Assembly (NCBI GenBank): GCA_016700175.1
Contig: CP065003.1
Span: forward strand, 568,001-632,000
Source: Acidobacteriota bacterium
Lineage (GTDB): Bacteria; Acidobacteriota; Blastocatellia; Pyrinomonadales; Pyrinomonadaceae
Direction of reading: 5' to 3'
Length of the DNA stretch: 64,000 nt
The notes beneath the pieces are model-generated. The model made no database searches. It was not told the origin of the DNA and was given only the letters and a program-made list of their open reading frames with translations. Below, piece after piece: positions 33,735 to 43,005 of the stretch. The translations under genes were made by a program, and so were the position numbers. Numbering within the stretch: the stretch's first letter is position 1; each line of letters begins with the position of its first letter.

Positions 33735-36128
33735 CTAAGCCGGTTCCAGATTGGCGTACTTCTCGATCAGCTTCTTCTGCCCGTAGCCCGGGAAGCTCAC
33801 CGTCAGTTTCACATTGTCGCCGGAACCTTCGCGCCTGAGGACCAGGCCGCGGCCGTATTTCGAGTGCTTTACGTGGACGCCCGGCAGGAACTTGCCCTTG
33901 GGCGGCTCGGGAGCCGGTTTACGGTCCTTCGATGCGAACTCCTTCAGCTTTTCGATCCCTGTCGGCCCTTTCTTTTCCGCAGGCGCTTCTGAGCTCCCGG
34001 TGCCCCGGTTCTTGAAGAACTCCGACACCGCTTCCTTGCTGTCGTAGGTCTTTCCGGAGTAGGTCGATCTCGCCTTAGGCCTCTCGGTTTCGCCGCGCAA
34101 CGCCTTCGCGGCATGTATGTTTTCCTTCACCGCGTCGCTTCTCGCGAAAGACAGCCACGAGTTGCCGCGAGTTAGGTCCTCGATCATCTCCAGAGGCATC
34201 TCGTTCAGGAACTGGGAAGGCTCGGCGGCCATCTCTTCGCCGTACACACGGCGTCGCGTCGAATGCGTGACGAAGAGCGTCTTTTCGGCGCGTGTGATCG
34301 CGACGTAAGCCAAACGCCGCTCTTCCTCCAGTTCCTGAGCGTCGTTTATGCTCCTCGCGTGCGGGAAGATACCGTCCTCCAGCCCGACGATGAAAACCGT
34401 CGAGAATTCCAGGCCCTTCGCGGCGTGGACCGTCATCAGCGTCACATCTGCGCTTCGGTCGAACTTGTCGGTGTCCGATGTGAGCGCAGCGTGGTCAATG
34501 AAATCCCGGAGGCCGTTCTCGTCCTGCGAATCATAATCGACCGCTGCGTTGACAAGCTCTTCCAGGTTCTGCAGGCGGTTGTCCGCTTCGTCCGAGTTTT
34601 CCTTCCGAAGGCTGTCCGCGTAGCCCGTGTTCTCGATCGCGGCCGCGACGACGTTCGAGACCGGGCGGTCTGAATCCTCGTACCGAACGACCTTTTCACG
34701 AAGCGTCTCAATGATCTCCCGGAATCCTTTCAGCGAGTTAAGGGCCCTCGGCGTCAGCCCGATCTTGCCGTCATACTCGTCGGATGTGATCGCGAGGATG
34801 GTCTCCCAGGTCGATGTACCTCGTTTTGCGGTGATTCTCGCTATCTCGTCCAGGGATGTCTTCCCGATACCCCTCGGAGGCGTGTTGATCACCCTTGAGA
34901 GCGCGACGTCGTCATCCGGGTTCAGCGCGAGCTTCAGATAGGCGATGACGTCCTTCACCTCGGCGCGTTCGTAAAATGAGAATCCGCCGACGATGTTGTA
35001 GTCGATGCGCATCTTCCGGAGCGCTTCCTCGAAGACACGCGACTGGGCATTCGTCCTGTAAAGCACCGCGACCTTGTCGCGCGGATTCATGCGGCGCTGG
35101 TCGTAGATCTTCTCGGCTACGAACCTCGCTTCGGAATCGCCGTCGAACGCCTGGTAGTAAAAGACGCGGTCGCCTCCGCGGTTCTCCGTCCAGAGCTTCT
35201 TGTCCTTTCTTCCGAGGTTGTTCTTGATGACGGCGTCGGCGACGTCAAGGATGGTCTGCGTCGAGCGGTAGTTCTGTTCCAGAAGCACGGTCTTCGCTTT
35301 CGGAAAGTGCTGTTCGAAATCGAGGATGTTCCGGATGTCAGCCATGCGGAACCCGTAAATGCTTTGGGCGTCGTCGCCCACGACGCATATGTTCTGCTGT
35401 TTTTCCGTGAGGTATTTCACCAGCGCGAACTGCAGAGGGTTTGTGTCCTGGTACTCGTCGACGAGGATGTACCGGTACCTTTCGTTGTACTTGTCGCGGA
35501 CCTCTTTGACCTTTCGAAGAAGCCTGACGGTCTTGATCAATAGATCGTCGAAGTCCAGAGCGTTCGCTCGCACCAGCCTTTCCTCGTACATCTTGAAGAC
35601 CCGCGCGATCGACGCCCGTTTCTCGTTGTACCCGTCCGAGCGCGAAGCGAACATCTCGTGGTCCTCGCCGCGGTTCTTGGAGGCGCTGATCGCCGAGAGA
35701 ACCTGTCGAGGCGCGAGCTGCTTGGGATCTAGCCCCAGATCCTTGATGCAGGCCTTGATGACCTTCATCGAATCGTCCGTATCGTAGATCGTGAAGGAGC
35801 GCGTATAGCCCTCCTCGAGCGCTTCGATATCGCGACGCAGGATCCGTACGCACAGGCTGTGGAATGTGGAGATCAAGGGAGCCGAGATCAGCTTTCTGCC
35901 TTTGAGGATGGCGTTGACGCGCTCGCGCATCTCGCCGGCGGCCTTGTTCGTGAAGGTGACGGCGAGTATCTCGTGCGGCTGTGCGATCTCTTTTGCTATC
36001 AGATATGCGATCCGGACGGTGATCACGCGCGTCTTGCCGGAACCCGCTCCGGCGAGAACGAGCAAAGGCCCTTCGGTTTGTTCTACGGCTTCGAGCTGGC
36101 GTTCGTTGAGGTCGTTGAGGAATTCCAT
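33735..36128 (-). CDS. UvrD/PcrA-type superfamily 1 DNA helicase
   Basis: A 797-residue 3'-5' helicase for repair and removal of proteins from DNA. Seen: the Q motif LNERQLEAVE, Walker A VLAGAGSGKTRV (25-36), VTFTNKAAGEM, STFHSLCVRILR, Walker B LVDEYQDTNPLQF, GDDAQSIYGFRMADI, LEQNYRSTQTIL, and the C-terminal motifs TVHAAKGLEFSTVFIVGLEDG and LAYVAITRAEKTL. The last 60 residues (FLPGVHVKHSKYGRGLVLRREGSGD...VSFPGYGQKKL) match the Tudor-like C-terminal domain of PcrA that contacts RNA polymerase. PcrA is therefore more likely than Rep. Confidence 0.95.
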   Translation of the reverse strand: MEFLNDLNERQLEAVEQTEGPLLVLAGAGSGKTRVITVRIAYLIAKEIAQPHEILAVTFTNKAAGEMRERVNAILKGRKLISAPLISTFHSLCVRILRRDIEALEEGYTRSFTIYDTDDSMKVIKACIKDLGLDPKQLAPRQVLSAISASKNRGEDHEMFASRSDGYNEKRASIARVFKMYEERLVRANALDFDDLLIKTVRLLRKVKEVRDKYNERYRYILVDEYQDTNPLQFALVKYLTEKQQNICVVGDDAQSIYGFRMADIRNILDFEQHFPKAKTVLLEQNYRSTQTILDVADAVIKNNLGRKDKKLWTENRGGDRVFYYQAFDGDSEARFVAEKIYDQRRMNPRDKVAVLYRTNAQSRVFEEALRKMRIDYNIVGGFSFYERAEVKDVIAYLKLALNPDDDVALSRVINTPPRGIGKTSLDEIARITAKRGTSTWETILAITSDEYDGKIGLTPRALNSLKGFREIIETLREKVVRYEDSDRPVSNVVAAAIENTGYADSLRKENSDEADNRLQNLEELVNAAVDYDSQDENGLRDFIDHAALTSDTDKFDRSADVTLMTVHAAKGLEFSTVFIVGLEDGIFPHARSINDAQELEEERRLAYVAITRAEKTLFVTHSTRRRVYGEEMAAEPSQFLNEMPLEMIEDLTRGNSWLSFARSDAVKENIHAAKALRGETERPKARSTYSGKTYDSKEAVSEFFKNRGTGSSEAPAEKKGPTGIEKLKEFASKDRKPAPEPPKGKFLPGVHVKHSKYGRGLVLRREGSGDNVKLTVSFPGYGQKKLIEKYANLEPA

Positions 36129-36227
36129 GCGAAGGAGACAGTTTACCTCGCGGAGGGTTCAAGGTTCAAAGTTCCAGGTTCAAAGAATCGATTCCCGGAA
36201 CTCAAGCGTCGGGCACAGCAGGAAGGG

Positions 36228-36360
36228 AGGAAAAAAACAGGATAGACATGATCTTTAGGATGGCTTGAACCGAGCACTTACATTGACCGGTACACGGCAG
36301 CGTGGAGAGCTCGCATCAGCTACTCTTTTTATCCTGTCTATCCTGTTTGTTCTTCCTCTT
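36228..36360. repeat. Inverted-repeat element, AACAGGATAGACAGGAT type
   Basis: Left arm AACAGGATAGACATGAT (36237-36253) is mirrored by ATCCTGTCTATCCTGTT (36335-36351). About 80 bp of unique sequence lies between. A second copy is at 60972-61087. The preceding 36150-36200 has GGTTCAAAGTTCCAGGTTCA repeats. It fills the gap between pcrA and the isochorismatase-like gene. Confidence 0.65.
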
Positions 36361-36368
36361 CTTAACTA

Positions 36369-36926
36369 TTACTTGACGATTCCCTGGATGTCCTTGAAGC
36401 ACGCGTGCTTCGAGTCCCGCATAAGCTCGAACAGTGCCATCTCGACCGACGAGGGGATAGCGCCCGACGCGAACATCTTCCGAAGGCCCGCTTCCTTGTT
36501 CACGGAAAAGCGCGAGCCGACGGCATCGGTCAGCACGTGCACCTGGAACCCGTTGTCGAGCAGGTCGTGCGCGGTCTGATTGACGCAAATATGCGTTTCT
36601 ATTCCGCATAGGACCACCTGCGATAGGATTTTCTCGCGAAGTCCGTTCTCGAATCCGGCAGCTCCGCAAGAGCTGAAGGCCGTTTTCTCGATGATCTTCG
36701 CCGAATCGGGAAGCACTCGATCGACTTCGGATATCGTGTGGCCCAGGCCTTTCGGGTACTGCTCGGTCACGATCACGGGGAGCCCGAGCACGCCAAATCC
36801 TTTCACGGCATTGACGATCGCAGGCGTCACAAGCTCGAACTGATCGATGAATCCCCTGAATGCCTCCTGATAGTCGACAACGACAAGCGCCGCCGTCTTC
36901 GCGTCAAGTATCGATTGGTGAGCCAT
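36369..36926 (-). CDS. Isochorismatase-family cysteine hydrolase
   Basis: A 185-residue protein with the family triad visible: Asp in ALVVVDYQ (D18), Lys in KIIEKTAFS (K81) and the nucleophile Cys in CGIETHICVNQTA (C114), with the cis-peptide region before it. It resembles the YcaC/nicotinamidase-like branch that hydrolyses amides or imides; the substrate is unknown. Start at 36926: GAGGAGG lies upstream within the end of the preceding small gene, and the next start out (36941) lacks one. Coupled to the small membrane protein gene with a 1 bp gap. Confidence 0.88.
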   Translation of the reverse strand: MAHQSILDAKTAALVVVDYQEAFRGFIDQFELVTPAIVNAVKGFGVLGLPVIVTEQYPKGLGHTISEVDRVLPDSAKIIEKTAFSSCGAAGFENGLREKILSQVVLCGIETHICVNQTAHDLLDNGFQVHVLTDAVGSRFSVNKEAGLRKMFASGAIPSSVEMALFELMRDSKHACFKDIQGIVK

Positions 36927-36927
36927 C

Positions 36928-37107
36928 CTATTCCTCCTCATTCCCGGCGTCGTCGGCCGTGCCGCTTTCCGGCCGCTCGGCTTCCGGCCGGTCCCTTTCG
37001 CGCCTTAGCTGGCGGAAAAAGATGTATGTCGCGGCCGCGCAGACGATGAGTATCAGAACGAATGCGCCGGCGATGAAATAGAACTCGGCGGTCTCTGTGG
37101 TTGGCAT
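36928..37107 (-). CDS. Small single-pass membrane protein (59 aa)
   Basis: An uninterrupted 60-codon frame starting MPTTETAEFYFIAGAFVL, with one membrane helix (about residues 9-31: FYFIAGAFVLILIVCAAATY) and an Arg-rich then Glu/Asp-rich cytoplasmic tail ending DDAGNEEE. The stop codon is 1 bp from the start of the isochorismatase gene, and the Shine-Dalgarno of that gene overlaps its last codons, which is the strongest support that it is real. GGAG lies close (3 nt) to its ATG. I do not recognise a family. It could be a membrane anchor or regulator of the hydrolase (inference). Confidence 0.65.
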   Translation of the reverse strand: MPTTETAEFYFIAGAFVLILIVCAAATYIFFRQLRRERDRPEAERPESGTADDAGNEEE

Positions 37108-37137
37108 GACTCCATAGTAAACGCCGCTCTGCGGCTA

Positions 37138-37412
37138 GTAAATCGTGAATCGTGAATCGTGAATTGAGAATGGAGATTGGAGAATGGAGAACGGAATACT
37201 GAGAACTCGGAGACTCGTTCGTCACTAACGAAATTGTGACTTCGCGTGAACGGAAATCTTGAGGCCTTGTTTCAACCAAGGCTTCACAACTACTGGCTTT
37301 GCCTCGGCGCAGGGATTCGAGAAACTACTCGCCAACCCTGCAACCTTCCAATCGTCAATTCTCCATTCCCAATTCTCCATTCACGATTCACGATTTACCA
37401 TTCACGATTTAC
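37138..37412. repeat. Long inverted repeat of TCGTGAA / GAGAATGGA units
   Basis: The left arm (37138-37195) has GTAAATCGTGAATCGTGAAT followed by GAGAATGGAGATTGGAGAAT. The right arm (37350-37412) is the mirrored set (AATTCTCCATTCCCAATTCT, then ATTCACGATTCACGATTTAC). The middle of about 150 bp is unique. A large cruciform or a long hairpin RNA is possible. It occupies most of the 364 bp between the small membrane gene and acs and ends at the acs promoter. Confidence 0.75.
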
Positions 37413-37438
37413 GAGGAGGCTGCCTCCTCGTCTATAAT
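37408..37438 (+). promoter_or_regulatory. acs promoter region with a 17 bp palindrome
   Basis: TATAAT at 37433 is a perfect -10. TTTACG at 37408 is a poor -35 with 19 bp spacing. Between them GAGGAGGC-T-GCCTCCTC (37413-37429) is a perfect dyad. A regulator bound there would block RNA polymerase, although the dyad may also be part of the adjoining repeat. Confidence 0.4.
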
Positions 37439-37471
37439 CTCTCAAAACCAAATCCGGAGAGCCATTTCCTT

Positions 37472-39439
<1,968 letters not shown>

Positions 39440-39700
39440 GTCAGTCGGGTCAGTCGAGTCTCTCGGGTCAATCGGGTCTGTCGTGACGGTCGAGTTCTTG
39501 AGCAGCGCAGCGGCGGCCTGCCTTTAGCCGTGGGTGGAGCGAAGCGGAACCCACGGTCACGTGTCAACAACGATCGGGAGCCGCGTTAGCGGCGCAAGAT
39601 GTTTTCAGCGGGTCAGGTGAGTTTTGTGAGGATGTCGAATTCTTGAGCCGCGCGGCAGCAAATCATTGGTCATTGGCCAGTGACCAATGCAAAATCGCTG
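39440..39700. repeat. Gap with 9 bp units, REP palindrome and CATTGGTCATTGG dyad
   Basis: Directly after acs: GTCGGGTCA/GTCGAGTCT 9-mers (39442-39487), a REP-like palindrome GCCGTGGGT...ACCCACGGTC (39528-39557, same style as the cluster at 13571), and TTGGTCATTGGCCAGTGACCAATG (39668-39691 region, a dyad). No gene or RNA is recognised in the 280 bp between acs and the convergent Hcp gene. Confidence 0.6.
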
Positions 39701-39719
39701 CAGCGGCGTCCGAAGATCC

Positions 39720-40181
39720 TCATTTCTTCAGATCCCATTGCGCCTTCACCTCCACGTCCGCAGGGTCTTTCGGAGTGGAGATCGGCGATGTGTTGTAAGT
39801 GATTTTCGTGTAATTCAGAGCAATCGTCTCGTAATAATTAGCCTTCCCGCCCGGCTGGTTCACTATCGAGTATGAAGATATCAGAGTATTCTCGAGCTCG
39901 ATAGATATGTAGGGGGCTTCTTTCGGACCATCGGATTTGACGAAATGTATTTTGACCTTTCTTCCCTCATTGTTATGCAAGTGTCGAAGCATCTGGGGAG
40001 TCGTGGAGTCAGCGATCTTCGTGATCGTAATCTCGGAAACCACGCTCCCGCCGGGTTTATTTTTTAAGAGTGGGGGCCTCGGGCCGGCGTACCCCAACTG
40101 CGCCGAGTCGATCTCTATCCAACCTTTGTACCTCCCTTTTCCATTGCCTTGGATTCCTTCGAATTTCAAATAAATAGGCAT
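39720..40181 (-). CDS. Hcp-family protein (type VI secretion tube-like), paralog 1
   Basis: A 153-residue protein with the Hcp pattern from the first residue: MPIYLKFEGIQGNGKGRYKGWIEIDS, FVKSDGPKEAPYISIELENTLISSY, and YYETIALNYTKITYNT, with the family's ALNY...I..Y ending. Hcp forms hexameric rings of the T6SS tube and can also be a carrier. No other T6SS gene is in the window. It diverges from a second Hcp gene at 40616 with only distant similarity, so these may be orphan effectors or tube subunits acting with a system elsewhere. GGTGGAG sits just before the ATG. Confidence 0.85.
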   Translation of the reverse strand: MPIYLKFEGIQGNGKGRYKGWIEIDSAQLGYAGPRPPLLKNKPGGSVVSEITITKIADSTTPQMLRHLHNNEGRKVKIHFVKSDGPKEAPYISIELENTLISSYSIVNQPGGKANYYETIALNYTKITYNTSPISTPKDPADVEVKAQWDLKK

Positions 40182-40570
40182 ACTCCACCTTCCTCGGATC
40201 TCGTTCCTGGCGAGACCGGCCTTCGCGATCGATATGCAATTCGTCTGGATTCAAAGTTGAAGCCGGGAAGGATCCCGAACGGGAAAGTTCTTTCGCCGTC
40301 GGAATGTCCGGGATTTGACCCTTGGGACCAAGCATCTTCAACAACGAAGACATTCAAGTCTCGCCTGCTTTGGAATACCTTCCCGGACTCTTTGAGCGAA
40401 ACATATCACGAAGAAGACCTGTCCGGCAACGCACCCGGCCGGTGAAATCCAGGGCTCTCCGAATGCGCCTGGGTCAACAATACTCACCTCCCCAAGCCCC
40501 GGTCGCAACTTCACTTTACGGATTCCTGATAAAGAAGAAAAAAGTTGTTTCTTTTCGTACGGTTTGGTCC

Positions 40571-40576
40571 TATAAT
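40571..40576 (+). promoter_or_regulatory. Perfect -10 box before the second Hcp gene
   Basis: TATAAT at 40571 with TTTCTT 17 bp upstream as a weak -35, in an AT-richer stretch; leader of about 38 nt with GGAGAA 9 nt before the ATG. The remaining 390 bp between the two Hcp genes contain nothing that I recognise. Confidence 0.5.
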
Positions 40577-40615
40577 CCGCTGTTCCTAAATCTTGTCAAC
40601 GGAGAAGATACAGCG

Positions 40616-41041
40616 ATGCAGTGTTACATGAAATTCCCGGGTGTGCCGGGGAATTCCAAGGGCAAGTGGGCAGGCTGGTTGACGCTTGAGAGCGTGCATT
40701 TTGGTCTTAGAGGCCCGAGAGATTCGAAGACCGACATAATGGTGGTGCGCGAAGTTGATTCCTCTTCTCCACCGCTTCAAAGAGCGGCATTCAATGGCGA
40801 ACCCAACGATGTTGAGATCGTGTTCGTAGACGGTGACAGCGCTCCCCATCTGCACGTCGTGTTATCCGGGGCAATTGTCTCCAGCTACCAGGTGGTCAGA
40901 AAGCATGATGGAGCCGGCAGCGTTGAGAACATAGCTTTCAACTACGAAAAATTAACGTCTTCGGCAAGCGCACGGTCTACGCCTCAAAACGCGCAGGATG
41001 CACAGCACGCGGCAAAGGGGGTCTGGGCGATCGACCCATAA
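40616..41041 (+). CDS. Hcp-family protein, paralog 2
   Basis: A 141-residue protein with the same layout as its divergent neighbour: MQCYMKFPGVPGNSKGKWAGWLTLES, a middle strand set (REVDSSSPPLQRAAFNGEPNDVEIVF), HLHVVLSGAIVSSYQVV and VENIAFNYEKLT, then a short Thr/Gln/Ala tail. The ATG at 40616 is chosen because the protein then begins like Hcp, with GGAGAA 9 nt upstream and a TATAAT box. The frame upstream to 40322 is intergenic. Identity between the two paralogs is limited to the fold-defining positions, so they diverged long ago or arrived separately. Confidence 0.82.
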   Translation: MQCYMKFPGVPGNSKGKWAGWLTLESVHFGLRGPRDSKTDIMVVREVDSSSPPLQRAAFNGEPNDVEIVFVDGDSAPHLHVVLSGAIVSSYQVVRKHDGAGSVENIAFNYEKLTSSASARSTPQNAQDAQHAAKGVWAIDP

Positions 41042-41055
41042 AGTCCGTCAAGGGG

Positions 41056-42009
41056 TTACGGTTCGATGTTGAGCGGAATCTCCACTACATCCCCGAATTC
41101 GTAGTCCTCGCGCTCTTCGTTCTGGAACGCGTAGACCTTCTTGCCGTCGACGCTGACCGAGGCCTGAACGTATGACCAACTTCCGGTTGTCAGCTTCCTG
41201 AGCCCGGTCCCGTCGATGTTGATCAGATACAGGTGACCGACGAACGCCGGGCCGGCACGGTTTGACGTGAAAATGATGCGTTGGCTGTCGGGCATCCAGA
41301 CCGGCCAGCCGTCGAAAGCCGCGTTCTGTGAAAGATTCTTTTCATTCCCGCCTTCCGCATCCGCCACGAACGCTTCCGAATTCCGCTGTGTCGGCGAGAG
41401 GTCCCAGAGAAAACCAGGCGCGTTGACCGTCTTCCTGTATGCGATCCTTTTCCCGTCGGGTGACAACGACCCGTAGGTGCAAACGCTCTTGCACCTTGTG
41501 TGCTGCCGAAGGTCGCTTCCGTCCGCAGCGATCGAGAAGATCTCGTGGATCTGGAACTGCCATTCGACCGAAAGATCGGGCGTCGTACGCGCCGAATTGA
41601 ACACGATCCGCCTGCCGTCCGAGGACCAGGAGGGATGCGAATCGTCTCCCGGATGTTCGGTCAGCCGTTCCCTCCCCGAACCATCCGCGTTCATCGTGTA
41701 TATGTCCGAATTCCCGTCGACATATCCGGCAAAGGCTATCTTTGAGCCGTTCGGCGAGAACTTCGGGGAATGGCTGGCACCCGGTCCGTCGGTGATCTGC
41801 TTCACGCCGCTTCCGTCCGAGTTCATCACGAAGATCTCGTTCCGGCCCGTACGGTTCGATTGAAAAACGATCTTGGAACCGTCCGCCGAAGGGTGCGGGT
41901 AGGAATTGCGTACGTTCGTAAGGCGAGTCGGATTGAACGACTGCGGAAAGGTTAGCGAAAGAAAGAGGAGAGTGATGGACAAGACTCGCAGTGCGGATAT
42001 CAATTTCAT
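41056..42009 (-). CDS. Secreted TolB-like beta-propeller protein (PD40 repeats)
   Basis: A 317-residue protein: signal peptide (MKLISALRVLSITLLFLSLTFPQS) and six or so WD40-like PD40 blades of the type PHPSADGSKIVFQSNRTGRNEIFVMNSDGSG, SPKFSPNGSKIAF, SHPSWSSDGRRIVFNS, YGSLSPDGKRIAY and WPVWMPDSQRIIFTSNR. This is the C-terminal half of TolB alone; the TolB N-terminal domain is missing, so it is not TolB itself but a propeller of the DPP6/TolB-repeat type, probably periplasmic. Start at 42009 begins the signal peptide. It is divergent from the transporter gene 150 bp away. Confidence 0.85.
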   Translation of the reverse strand: MKLISALRVLSITLLFLSLTFPQSFNPTRLTNVRNSYPHPSADGSKIVFQSNRTGRNEIFVMNSDGSGVKQITDGPGASHSPKFSPNGSKIAFAGYVDGNSDIYTMNADGSGRERLTEHPGDDSHPSWSSDGRRIVFNSARTTPDLSVEWQFQIHEIFSIAADGSDLRQHTRCKSVCTYGSLSPDGKRIAYRKTVNAPGFLWDLSPTQRNSEAFVADAEGGNEKNLSQNAAFDGWPVWMPDSQRIIFTSNRAGPAFVGHLYLINIDGTGLRKLTTGSWSYVQASVSVDGKKVYAFQNEEREDYEFGDVVEIPLNIEP

Positions 42010-42131
42010 AGGTTTTGAGGAACGGTGCAATTCTCGCAGGGTTTGGATCTTCGTTACGAATGAAAATTCAAACCGGGGCCGCGATATTCCCCAAACACGG
42101 GTGTCTTTCCCGGATCAAGCGACTGTTCGAC

Positions 42132-42137
42132 TATAAT
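42132..42137 (+). promoter_or_regulatory. -10 box before the cation transporter gene
   Basis: A perfect TATAAT, 22 bp before the ATG at 42159. No convincing -35 is seen at 16-18 bp. Leader would be about 15 nt. Confidence 0.35.
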
Positions 42138-42158
42138 CGGACCATTCGGAATGAACCT

Positions 42159-42788
42159 ATGAGCAATACGGCCTGCAAAGATAGTTCGGTCTTGATCGCC
42201 GAGGAGGCCGGCGTGGACGTGCGAAAAGCCCGGCGTCTCGAATATCTCACGATAGGCTGGAATTCTCTGGAGGCTGTCGCGGCGGTCGGAGCGGGGATCG
42301 TGGCGGGGAGCATCGCCCTTGTCGGATTCGGGTTCGATTCAGTAGTCGAAAGCCTATCCGGGGCGATCCTTTTGTGGAGGCTTTCGTCCGGAGATCACAG
42401 GGAAGAGCTTGCTCTGCGGCTTGTCGGCGGAAGTTTTCTCGCCCTCGCAGCGTACGTTTCTTTTGAGGCTCTCCGGACGATCTACTTACAGGAGCCGCCT
42501 TCGAGCAGCTTCGTGGGGATCGCGATCGCCGCGCTGTCGCTGATCGTGATGCCGATCCTCGCGCGCGAAAAGCGAAAGGTGGCCTTAAGGCTCAACAGCG
42601 GCGCGCTTCACGCCGATTCTCGTCAGACGGACATTTGCGCGTATCTTTCGGCGATCCTCCTGGGAGGCCTGCTTCTAAATGCTTTGTTCGGATGGTGGTG
42701 GGCGGATCCCGCCGCTGCGCTGTTGATGGTGCCTCTGATCGTCTGGGAGGGGATCAAGGGTCTACGCGGGCAAAACTGCTGCGAGTGA
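42159..42788 (+). CDS. Cation-efflux (CDF)-like transporter, short form
   Basis: A 209-residue membrane protein with about five hydrophobic helices and CDF landmarks: LTIGWNSLEAVAAVGAGIVAGSIALVGFGFDSVVESLSGAILLW (helices 1-2 with the D-S-x-x-E pattern) and ALHADSRQTDICAYLSAILLGGLLLNALFGWWWADPAAALLMV (helix 5 with the H-A-D-S metal-binding pattern). It lacks the cytoplasmic C-terminal domain of classic CDF proteins. Likely exports a divalent metal; an N-terminal Cys (TACKDSS) and a C-terminal CC could bind metal too. The start at 42159 follows the TATAAT box; the longer frame overlaps the opposite-strand gene. Confidence 0.78.
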   Translation: MSNTACKDSSVLIAEEAGVDVRKARRLEYLTIGWNSLEAVAAVGAGIVAGSIALVGFGFDSVVESLSGAILLWRLSSGDHREELALRLVGGSFLALAAYVSFEALRTIYLQEPPSSSFVGIAIAALSLIVMPILAREKRKVALRLNSGALHADSRQTDICAYLSAILLGGLLLNALFGWWWADPAAALLMVPLIVWEGIKGLRGQNCCE

Positions 42789-43004
42789 ACAACTAACAGG
42801 GATAAAGGGGATGAAGGAGATGGGAGCTGAATCTGGGATCCAATATGGAGCACTGAGTGATCGGCCGTAAGGGAATCTATCTTAAAAAGACCGAGGCGCA
42901 AAACTTTGGAGAATTCCTATAGTTGACTCTCGCTTGGGCGTGATACTCCATCTTGTTGCTCAATTCCGCTATCCATCCCCTTAATCCCCTTCATCCCTGT
43001 TGAA
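42789..43004. repeat. Inverted-repeat element, AACAGGGATAAAGGGGAT type
   Basis: Left arm AACAGGGATAAAGGGGATGA (42797-42816) and right arm ATCCCCTTCATCCCTGTT (42983-43000) form an imperfect inverted repeat of about 29 bp with about 155 bp between. Same family as 24705-24850. It fills the whole convergent gap between the transporter and serine-hydrolase genes. Confidence 0.7.
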
Positions 43005-43005
43005 T

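Noticed and set aside
42132..42137. Full sigma-70 promoter for the CDF-like gene
   Set aside because: The -10 is perfect but no -35 is found at 16-18 bp, so only the -10 box is listed.
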